Part shown: positions 42,729 through 50,242 of the stretch, piece after piece
Position numbering within the stretch: the first letter of the stretch is position 1
How the letters are laid out: each line of letters starts with the position of its first letter
NCBI RefSeq assembly: GCF_036174265.1
Contig: NZ_CP108055.1
Coordinates: forward strand, 7,564,001-7,628,000
Direction: 5' to 3'
DNA: 64,000 bases
Origin: Streptomyces sp. NBC_00285
GTDB taxonomy: Bacteria; Actinomycetota; Actinomycetes; Streptomycetales; Streptomycetaceae
Made by a program: the position numbers and the translations under genes
Notes under the pieces: generated by a model
Told to the model about the DNA's origin: nothing
Databases searched by the model: none
What the model saw: only the letters and a program-made list of their open reading frames with translations

Positions 42729-43735
42729 GCAAGCCCGTCAAGGCGGCCGTCTTCGGCACCGGTTCATGGGGTACCGCCTTCGGCATGGTGCTCGCCGACG
42801 CGGGGTGCGAGGTCACCCTGTGGGCGCGGCGCGCCGACCTCGCGGAAGCGGTCAACTCCACGCGTACGAACCCGGACTACCTCCCCGGCGTCGAACTCCC
42901 GGAGAACCTGCGGGCGACGGCGGACGCCGCTCAGGCCGCGCGCGACGCCGACCTCACCGTCCTCGCGATCCCCTCGCAGACACTGCGCGCCAACCTCGCC
43001 GACTGGGCCCCGCTGCTCGCGCCGGACACCGTCCTCGTCTCGCTCATGAAGGGCGTCGAACTCGGCTCCGCCATGCGGATGAGCGAGGTCGTACGGGACG
43101 TGGCCAAGGTCGGCACCGAGCGCATCGCCGTGGTCACCGGACCCAACCTCGCGCGGGAGATCGCCGCACGGATGCCGGCCGCCGCAGTGGTCGCCTGCAC
43201 CGACGAGGCGGTGGCCCAGCGGCTCCAGGCCGCCTGCCACACGCCGTACTTCCGCCCCTACACCAACACGGACGTGGTGGGCTGCGAACTGGGCGGTGCC
43301 GTGAAGAACGTCATCGGCCTCGCCGTCGGCATCGCGGACGGCATGGGCCTCGGCGACAACGCGAAGGGTTCGCTCATCACGCGCGGTCTCGCCGAGACGA
43401 CCCGGCTCGGACTCGCCATGGGCGCCGATCCGCTGACGTTCGCCGGACTCGCCGGTCTCGGCGACCTGGTGGCGACCTGTTCCTCGCCGCTGTCGCGCAA
43501 CCACACCTTCGGCACCAACCTCGGCAGGGGGATGACCCTGCAGGAGACCATCGCGGTCACCAAACAGACCGCCGAGGGCGTCAAGTCCTGTGAGTCCGTG
43601 CTGGATCTGGCCCGCAGGCATGGCGTCGACATGCCCATCACCGAGACGGTCGTCGGCATCGTGCACGAGGGCAAGTCCCCGGTGGTCGCGGTCAAGGAGC
43701 TGATGTCGCGCAGCGCGAAGCCCGAACGACGCTGA
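42725..43735 (+). CDS. gpsA: NAD(P)-dependent glycerol-3-phosphate dehydrogenase, 336 aa
   Basis: Makes sn-glycerol-3-phosphate from dihydroxyacetone phosphate. The Rossmann loop FGTGSWGTAFG is at 10-20. VVTGPNLAREIA and ELGGAVKNVIGLAVGIADGM (catalytic Lys) follow, then TFAGLAGLGDLVATCSSPLSRN. The start is GTG 42725, a 4-bp GTGA overlap with the PlsC-like gene. ddlA follows after 58 bp. Confidence 0.97.
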   Translation: MSKPVKAAVFGTGSWGTAFGMVLADAGCEVTLWARRADLAEAVNSTRTNPDYLPGVELPENLRATADAAQAARDADLTVLAIPSQTLRANLADWAPLLAPDTVLVSLMKGVELGSAMRMSEVVRDVAKVGTERIAVVTGPNLAREIAARMPAAAVVACTDEAVAQRLQAACHTPYFRPYTNTDVVGCELGGAVKNVIGLAVGIADGMGLGDNAKGSLITRGLAETTRLGLAMGADPLTFAGLAGLGDLVATCSSPLSRNHTFGTNLGRGMTLQETIAVTKQTAEGVKSCESVLDLARRHGVDMPITETVVGIVHEGKSPVVAVKELMSRSAKPERR

Positions 43736-43793
43736 GCGACCCGGCTCGGGCGCGCTGTATCACGGCACTACCACCGGGTACGCTCAACGCGAT

Positions 43794-44951
43794 ATGAGCA
43801 CCGAGAACCTCCCCCAGAGCCCTGAGCAGCCGTCCCGCAAGCCGCGCGTGGCCGTCGTGTTCGGCGGGCGCAGCTCCGAACACGGGATCTCCGTGGTCAC
43901 CGCCGGCGCCGTACTGCGGGCCATCGACCGGACGAAGTACGACGTCCTGCCGATCGGCATCACGCGCGAGGGTCGCTGGTTCCTCACCGCCGATGCGCCG
44001 GAGCGGATGGCGATCACCGACCGCCGTACCCCGGACGTCGACGAGTTGGCCGAGTCGACCGACGGCGGCGTGGTGCTTCCCGTCGACCCGTCGAACCGCG
44101 AAGTCGTCTACAGCGAGCCCGGATCGGTGCCCAAGGCGCTCGGTGAGGTCGACGTCGTCTTCCCCGTCCTGCACGGCCCCTACGGCGAGGACGGCACCCT
44201 CCAGGGGCTCCTGGAGCTCTCCGGTGTCCCCTATGTGGGCTCGGGTGTGCTCGCCTCGGCCGTCGGCCAGGACAAGGAGTACATGAAGCGGGTGTTCACC
44301 TCCTTCGGGCTCAAGGTCGGCCCGTACGTGGTGATCCGGCCGCGCGAGTGGGAGCGGGACGAGTCCGCCGCCCGCAAGAAGATCGTCGACTTCGCGGGCG
44401 AGCACGGCTGGCCGCTCTTCGTGAAGCCCGCGCGCGCGGGTTCGTCGATCGGCATCACCAAGGTCGACGACCTCTCCGGCCTGGACGAGGCCATCGCGGA
44501 GGCGCAGCGCCACGACCCGAAGATCCTGATCGAGGCGGCACTGCGGGGCCGTGAGATCGAGTGCGGCGTCCTGGAGTTCGAGGACGGTCCGCGCGCGTCG
44601 GTCCCCGCGGAGATCCCGCCGCCGCAGGAGCACGCGTACTACGACTTCGAGGCGAAGTACATCGACTCGACCCCGGGCATCGTGCCGGCGCCGCTCACGC
44701 CCGAGGAGACGGCCGAGGTCCAGAAGCTCGCGGTCGACGCCTTCGACGCGGCCTCCTGCGAGGGCCTGGTCCGCGCGGACTTCTTCCTCACCGAGGACGG
44801 CGAGTTCGTGATCAACGAGATCAACACGCTCCCGGGCTTCACCCCGATCTCGATGTACCCGCAGATGTGGGAGAAGAGCGGCATCGCCTACCCGGAGCTG
44901 GTGAGCCGGCTGATCGACGCGGCGCTGCGCAGGCCCACGGGGCTTCGGTAA
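43794..44951 (+). CDS. ddlA: D-alanine-D-alanine ligase, 385 aa
   Basis: An ATP-grasp enzyme joining two D-alanines for peptidoglycan. The N-terminal AVVFGGRSSEHGISVVTAGA is followed by VFPVLHGPYGEDGTLQGLLE, KPARAGSSIGITKV (ATP-binding Lys), EIECGVLE and EFVINEINTLPGFTPISMYP (metal-binding Glu/Asn). The Tyr/Ser residues expected of a D-Ala (not D-Lac) ligase appear conserved, and no vancomycin-resistance genes are adjacent. ATG 43794 has no obvious Shine-Dalgarno. Its terminator lies within the convergent DUF3515 gene end. Confidence 0.96.
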   Translation: MSTENLPQSPEQPSRKPRVAVVFGGRSSEHGISVVTAGAVLRAIDRTKYDVLPIGITREGRWFLTADAPERMAITDRRTPDVDELAESTDGGVVLPVDPSNREVVYSEPGSVPKALGEVDVVFPVLHGPYGEDGTLQGLLELSGVPYVGSGVLASAVGQDKEYMKRVFTSFGLKVGPYVVIRPREWERDESAARKKIVDFAGEHGWPLFVKPARAGSSIGITKVDDLSGLDEAIAEAQRHDPKILIEAALRGREIECGVLEFEDGPRASVPAEIPPPQEHAYYDFEAKYIDSTPGIVPAPLTPEETAEVQKLAVDAFDAASCEGLVRADFFLTEDGEFVINEINTLPGFTPISMYPQMWEKSGIAYPELVSRLIDAALRRPTGLR

Positions 44952-45099
44952 CCGGTCGTGGCCGCGGCCGCCCCTCCGATGGATCTCCGCGGCGCCCGGC
45001 ACGCACCCCCACCGCCCAAAGGCGAGGGGGACCCCCGCCGCACGCCGATCGCACGCACCGAAGGCCGCTCCTTCTCCTACGGAGACCCGTCAGGCGGCC

Positions 45100-45594
45100 C
45101 TAGTCGGCGATCCCCTCGGGGATCGCCTTCTTTATCGCCGGCGCCAGATCCACCAGCGGCGCCATGCCGTTCCCGGTGCGGCTCCTGGGGATCGTCACCT
45201 CGACGTACGCCTTCCTGAGTGTCGTGGTGAACCGGAACGACCCGTCGTCCTGCTTCTCCAGCAGCCACCCCACCCCGTCGACCTCGACGCCGTCGGCCTC
45301 GGGGTCGTCCATCTTCGAGGGCCTCACGACACCGCACCGCAGTATGATCGCGGGGTCACCCCAGCCCGCGGTCAGCGCGGATGCGGGCTCGGGGTCCCGA
45401 CGGTTCTGACCGTCGGCCTTGGACGGCAGTACCCGGTCCAGTTCTCGGCACGACTTCGCGACGCCCGCCCCCGGCGAGGGAACCACCGCCGACGCGTCGT
45501 CGTCTGCGGAGGAGCAGCCCGCGACCGTGATCAGCAGAGCGAACGCGGGCAGCCCGAGGACGGAGGAGCAGCGCCGGTGACGGAAGAATTTCAC
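45100..45594 (-). CDS. DUF3515 lipoprotein, 164 aa
   Basis: The N-terminus MKFFRHRRCSSVLGLPAFAL runs into a lipobox LLITVAGCSS (Cys27). A DUF3515 domain follows: CRELDRVLPSKADGQNRRD, GWGDPAIILRCGVVRPS and the C-terminal ITFTTTL-type strand and IPRSRTGN segment. Two conserved Cys probably bond. The family is actinobacterial and uncharacterised. The start is GTG 45594. The Lrp-domain gene lies just upstream (20 bp), so they may share a transcript. The 3' end contains the ddlA terminator sequence. Confidence 0.9.
   Translation of the reverse strand: MKFFRHRRCSSVLGLPAFALLITVAGCSSADDDASAVVPSPGAGVAKSCRELDRVLPSKADGQNRRDPEPASALTAGWGDPAIILRCGVVRPSKMDDPEADGVEVDGVGWLLEKQDDGSFRFTTTLRKAYVEVTIPRSRTGNGMAPLVDLAPAIKKAIPEGIAD
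45106..45127 (+). terminator. ddlA terminator embedded in the DUF3515 coding end
   Basis: GGCGATCCCC (45106-45115) pairs perfectly with GGGGATCGCC (45118-45127) and is followed by TTCTTT in the ddlA direction. It also encodes the last residues (IPEGIAD) of the convergent DUF3515 protein. Confidence 0.65.
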
Positions 45595-45614
45595 CGGCCA
45601 AGGGTAGACGGGGG

Positions 45615-45848
45615 CTACAGATGGACGACCGGGCAGGTCAGGGTACGGGTGATGCCGTCCACCTGCTGGACCTTCGCCACCACCAACCGGCCCAGGTCGT
45701 CTACGGTGTCGGCTTGTGCGCGGACGATCACGTCATACGGTCCTGTCACGTCCTCGGCCTGGATGACCCCCGGAATCTTGCTGATCATCTCGGCGACGGT
45801 CGACGCTTTGCCGACCTCGGTCTGGATCAGGATGTACGCCTGTACCAC
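45615..45848 (-). CDS. Stand-alone Lrp/AsnC ligand-binding (RAM) domain, 77 aa
   Basis: It opens VVQAYILIQTEVGKASTVAE and ends GITRTLTCPVVHL, with the beta-alpha-beta-beta-alpha-beta RAM pattern and GPYDVIVRAQA. No helix-turn-helix precedes it. I start it at GTG 45848 because GGAGG lies 4 nt before it; the longer frame runs antisense through the thiL leader. Such SraM-type proteins bind amino acids as oligomers and may modulate full-length Lrp factors. It precedes the DUF3515 gene on the same strand and is divergent from thiL. Confidence 0.9.
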   Translation of the reverse strand: MVQAYILIQTEVGKASTVAEMISKIPGVIQAEDVTGPYDVIVRAQADTVDDLGRLVVAKVQQVDGITRTLTCPVVHL

Positions 45849-46054
45849 GGAACCTCCAGGGCGGCCACGAGGATCATGTGGGGAAAAGGAACGCCACGGT
45901 ATCGCGTCGCCGCTCGTCGCGGGGAGACCCGCGGGGGCGTGGACGCCCGTGCCGGGGTGCGGACACGACAGAAGTTCACGGTCCCCTCGACCGTATCGAG
46001 GACACTGATGACGCGCGACCGGGCACGGCACGGCACAGAAGGGGCGTAAGGGCA

Positions 46055-47019
46055 ATGAAGGGCACTGTTGGTGAGCTCGGTGAGTTCGGGCTCATCAGGG
46101 AGCTCACCTCCCGTCTCACCACCACCCCGGCAGTCCGGGTGGGTCCCGGCGACGACGCCGCGGTGGTCGCCGCACCCGACCGCAGGGTCGTGGCGAGCAC
46201 CGACATCCTTCTCGAGGGCCGGCACTTCCGCCGCGACTGGTCCACGGCCTACGACGTGGGCCGCAAGGCCGCCGCGCAGAACCTCGCGGACATCGCCGCC
46301 ATGGGCGCCGTGCCGACCGCCCTGCTGCTCGGTCTGGTCGTGCCCGCCGAACTCCCCGTGACCTGGCCCTCGGAGCTCATGGACGGCCTGCGCGACGAGT
46401 GCCAGGTGGCCGGCGCGTCGGTGGTCGGCGGGGACGTGGTACGCGGAGACACGATCATGGTCTCCATCACCGCCCTCGGCGATCTGCGGGGCCAGGAGCC
46501 CGTCACCCGGTCCGGCGCACGGCCCGGCGACCTCGTCGCGGTGACGGGCTGGCTGGGCTGGTCGGCGGCCGGCTACGCGGTGCTCGCCCGCGGCTTCCGC
46601 TCGCCCCGCGCGTTCGTGGAGGCGCACCGGCGCCCGGAGCCGCCGTACCACGCGGGACCGGCCGCCGCGGCGCTCGGCGCGACCGCCATGTGCGACGTGA
46701 GTGACGGGCTGATCGCCGACCTCGGGCACATCGCCGAGGCCAGCAAGGTCCGTATCGACGTCCGTTCCGGCGCGATCGACATCCCGACCCAGATGAACGA
46801 CATCGGACAGGCCGTCGGCGTGGACCCCATGCAGTGGGTGCTGACCGGGGGAGAGGACCACGCGATCGTGGCGACCTTCCCGCCGGACGTGAAACTCCCG
46901 GCCCGCTGGAAGGTGATCGGCGAGGTCCTCAACCCCTCGGCGCTGCCCCAGGTCACCGTCGACGGGGCGCCCTGGACCAGCAAGGGCGGCTGGGACCACT
47001 TCGGCGGGGACATCGAGTC

Positions 47020-47023
<4 letters not shown>
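46055..47023 (+). CDS. thiL: Thiamine-monophosphate kinase, 322 aa
   Basis: Phosphorylates thiamine monophosphate to the active diphosphate. The motifs are those of the PurM/ThiL fold: [16 protein letters not shown] at the N-terminus, [10 protein letters not shown] (metal-binding Asp pair), [39 protein letters not shown] and [13 protein letters not shown]. The start is ATG 46055, preceded by AAGGG. Its TGA overlaps the thiD GTG (GTGA), so the two thiamine genes are coupled. No thiamine riboswitch is visible upstream. Confidence 0.96.
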
Positions 47024-47806
<783 letters not shown>

Positions 47807-47832
<26 letters not shown>

Positions 47833-47980
47833 TGCCGGTTCCAGCGGGCGGCTCGGCGTCGTAGGGGCCGTCGGTGAAGCGTCCCTCGTCGAGGAGCATG
47901 AGCTTGAGGAGGGTGTGGGCGCCGGTACGTACCCGAAGCGGGCCCAGGATGCCAAAGCGCAGAGCGGCGATTGGCGCAGG
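47807..47980 (-). pseudogene. Orphan C-terminal coding fragment overlapping thiD end
   Basis: The minus strand reads FGILGPLRVRTGAHTLLKLM, then LLDEGRFTDGPYDAEPPAG, and ends IKLPEYPL at TGA 47807. Third positions are GC-rich as in real genes. The frame is closed by a TGA near 47983 and no start codon or ribosome site is present. It looks like the 3' remnant of a gene whose body was lost at the thiD-rpmB junction. The protein family is not recognised. Confidence 0.4.
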
Positions 47981-47987
47981 CCGTCAG

Positions 47988-48011
47988 GTGCCCGGGGTTT
48001 CCTCCGGGCAC
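47988..48011. terminator. Second hairpin in the thiD-rpmB convergent gap
   Basis: GTGCCCGG (47988-47995) pairs with CCGGGCAC (48004-48011) around an 8-nt loop. It could end thiLD transcription; it lies 155 bp after the thiD stop. Confidence 0.45.
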
Positions 48012-48018
48012 AACAGAA

Positions 48019-48046
48019 AGCCGGCCCACCCTGAGGTGGACCGGCT
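48019..48046 (-). terminator. rpmB terminator
   Basis: On the minus strand, AGCCGGTCCACC and GGTGGGCCGGCT form a 12-bp stem (one G-U) with a 4-nt loop, followed by TTCTGTT. It is 41 bp after the rpmB stop. Confidence 0.75.
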
Positions 48047-48086
48047 CTGTAGCGAACCAGCAGAGGCCGCGCGCTTCAGCTGTGCG

Positions 48087-48272
48087 TCAGCGCGCGATCT
48101 TGCCGGCCTTGATGCACGAGGTGCAAGCGTTCACGCGCTTCGGCGTCCCGCTCACCACGGTACGGACGCGCTGGATGTTCGGGTTCCAGCGACGGGACGT
48201 ACGGCGGTGCGAAAACGAGATGCTGTTGCCGAAGCCCGGCCCCTTGCCACAGACGTCGCAGTTGGCAGCCAC
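48087..48272 (-). CDS. rpmB: Ribosomal protein L28, zinc-binding form, 61 aa
   Basis: The sequence is [20 protein letters not shown], then [16 protein letters not shown] and [13 protein letters not shown]. The two CxxC pairs (CDVC, CTSC) mark the C+ zinc-ribbon version; Streptomyces usually also encode a Cys-free, Zur-controlled paralogue elsewhere. The start is GTG 48272 with GGAGTGACC just upstream. The leader contains an 8-bp perfect hairpin. It is divergent from the FakA-like gene. Confidence 0.96.
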   Translation of the reverse strand: MAANCDVCGKGPGFGNSISFSHRRTSRRWNPNIQRVRTVVSGTPKRVNACTSCIKAGKIAR

Positions 48273-48308
48273 GGGTCACTCCAAAGACTTCAGATGCACT
48301 TACGGTGG

Positions 48309-48328
48309 GATCCCGGCGGGCCGGGATC
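48309..48328 (-). promoter_or_regulatory. Hairpin in the rpmB leader
   Basis: GATCCCGG (48309-48316) pairs with CCGGGATC (48321-48328) around a CGGG loop, about 37 bp upstream of the rpmB GTG. It may be an mRNA structure; L28 autoregulation is possible but not shown. Confidence 0.35.
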
Positions 48329-48528
48329 GAGATCGTAGGATCAGAGATCTGAGTGGCGCTGCCAGGGGAATGGCCCGATCTGCATCGGGCAACCGGAGCA
48401 GCATACAACGACTGCGCCAGTAGAACGAAACTACCATGGCTGATCGGGCCCCCGGTCCCGGCCCTCTTCCGGCGGATACCCGTCCGGGGTCTACGCTGCG
48501 TCCAGTCCAGCAGCCCGAGGAGGCGCAG

Positions 48529-50220
48529 GTGGCGCAGGTGCCGCAGACATTCTTCGATGCTCTCGCGGTACGCACCTGGTGCGGCCTCGCGCTGCGGGCC
48601 CTGGGGCTGGCGCGCGAGGAGATCGACGCGATCAACGTCTACCCCGTCGCCGACGGGGACACCGGCACGAACCTGTATCTGACGGCGGAATCGGCGGCCG
48701 CGGCCGTGGAGGCCGTGTTCGAGGCGCACGACGCCCACGGCTCGGGCAGCCCGACTCTCGCCGACGCCGTGCGCGCGATGGCCCACGGGGCCCTCATAGG
48801 CGCCCGCGGCAACTCGGGCACGATCCTCGCCCAGCTGCTGCGGGGCATGGCCCAGGTACTGGCCGCCGACGGTGAGACGGCTCACACGGAGGGCGACGGA
48901 CTCCGGCTCGCCCTGCGGCACGCGGCCGACTCCGCCCGCCAGGCAGTCGCCCACCCCGTCGAGGGCACGGTCCTCACCGTCGCCGCGGCCGCCGCCGACG
49001 CGGCCGACGGAGCGGAGGGGGACTGCGGGACGGTCGCCCGGGCCGCCTACGACGGGGCGCGTGCCGCCCTCGCCGCGACACCCGGCCAACTGGCTGTCCT
49101 GGAGCGGGCCGGCGTGGTGGACGCCGGCGGACGGGGGCTGGTGGCGGTACTGGGGGCGCTGCTGGAGACGTTCACAGGGGAGACGCCCAGGGCGGTCCCG
49201 GTGGTCCCCGGCACGATCGTGACCTCACCGGCCTCCCTGGCGCCTGCCTCGCCCTCCACCTCGCCCGAGGAGTGCGCCGACGCCCCCGGGACCGGCGGCC
49301 CCGCCTTCGAGGTGATCTACCTCCTGGAGGCCGACGACACGGCCGTGGCACGGCTGCGCGAACGGCTCGACGGGCTCGGGGACTCGCTCGTGGTGGTCGG
49401 CGGCGACGGGCTGTGGAACGTCCATGTGCACGTCGACGACGCGGGCGCCGCCGTGGAGGCGGGCGTCGAGGCCGGGCGGCCGTACCGGATCAGGATCACG
49501 CACTTCGCCCTCGGGGACGTGCACACCACCGGCGCCGAACGGCCGCCCCGCGAGCGCGCCCAGCGTGCCGTCGTCGCCGTCGTGCCCGGCGAGGGCCTGG
49601 CCGGTCTGTACGCCGAGGCCGGCGCGACCACCGTGCTCGCACGCCCCGGGGAGCCGCCCGCGAGCGGGGAACTCGTGGAAGCCCTACGACGGGCCCACGC
49701 GCGCGAGGTCGTGCTGCTGCCCAACGACGCCGACCTGCGCCACACCGCGGCCGCCGCAGCCGAGCAGGCCCGCGCGGAGGGCATCCGGGTCGCGCTGATC
49801 CCGACGCGCTCCGCGGTCCAGGGCATCGCGGCAATCGCCGTGCACGAGCCGGAGCGCCGGTTCGACGAGGACGTCGTCCAGATGACCTCGGCGGCCGGCG
49901 CGACCCGGTACGCCGAGGTCGCGATGGCGGAACGCCAGTCCTGGACCATGGCGGGCATCTGCCAGGCCGGTGACGTCCTCGGTCTCATCGACGGGGACGT
50001 GGCCGTGATCGGCTCGGACGTCACCGCCGCCGCCGAGACCGTCCTGGACCGCATGCTCTCGGCGGGCGGCGAGCTGGTCACCCTCGTCCTGGGCGACGAG
50101 GCCCCCGACTCCGTCGCCGACCACCTGGAGGCGCGGGTGCGGGAGTCGTACCTGGCCGTGGACACGGTGGTGTACCGGGGCGGACGGCAAGGGGCCGTAC
50201 TGCTCATCGGGGTCGAGTAG
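48529..50220 (+). CDS. DAK2-domain kinase-like protein (FakA type), 563 aa
   Basis: The N-terminal DhaL/DAK2 domain has AINVYPVADGDTGTNLYLT (Mg-ADP-binding Asp cluster, near residue 40) and ALIGARGNSGTILAQLLRG, then VVDAGGRGLVAVLGALLE. The C-terminal half is the FakA-type domain (FEVIYLLEAD, VHVHVDDAGAAVEAG, QSWTMAGICQAGDVLGLIDG). In Firmicutes FakA phosphorylates exogenous fatty acids held by FakB; no fakB is nearby, so the substrate is open. I choose GTG 48529, with GAGGAGG upstream; the frame extends 31 codons further. Its position before recG is conserved, as I recall. Confidence 0.88.
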   Translation: MAQVPQTFFDALAVRTWCGLALRALGLAREEIDAINVYPVADGDTGTNLYLTAESAAAAVEAVFEAHDAHGSGSPTLADAVRAMAHGALIGARGNSGTILAQLLRGMAQVLAADGETAHTEGDGLRLALRHAADSARQAVAHPVEGTVLTVAAAAADAADGAEGDCGTVARAAYDGARAALAATPGQLAVLERAGVVDAGGRGLVAVLGALLETFTGETPRAVPVVPGTIVTSPASLAPASPSTSPEECADAPGTGGPAFEVIYLLEADDTAVARLRERLDGLGDSLVVVGGDGLWNVHVHVDDAGAAVEAGVEAGRPYRIRITHFALGDVHTTGAERPPRERAQRAVVAVVPGEGLAGLYAEAGATTVLARPGEPPASGELVEALRRAHAREVVLLPNDADLRHTAAAAAEQARAEGIRVALIPTRSAVQGIAAIAVHEPERRFDEDVVQMTSAAGATRYAEVAMAERQSWTMAGICQAGDVLGLIDGDVAVIGSDVTAAAETVLDRMLSAGGELVTLVLGDEAPDSVADHLEARVRESYLAVDTVVYRGGRQGAVLLIGVE

Positions 50221-50226
50221 GTCCCT

Positions 50227-50241
50227 GCCCCGGTTCGGGGC
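50227..50241. terminator. Small hairpin between convergent genes
   Basis: GCCCCG pairs with CGGGGC around a GTT loop in the 22-bp gap between the FakA-like stop (50220) and the TPR-protein stop (50243). Confidence 0.4.
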
Positions 50242-50242
50242 C

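Noticed and set aside
45849..46054. Thiamine (TPP) riboswitch upstream of thiL
   Set aside because: No THI-box CUGAGA/ACCUGA core is present in the thiL leader.
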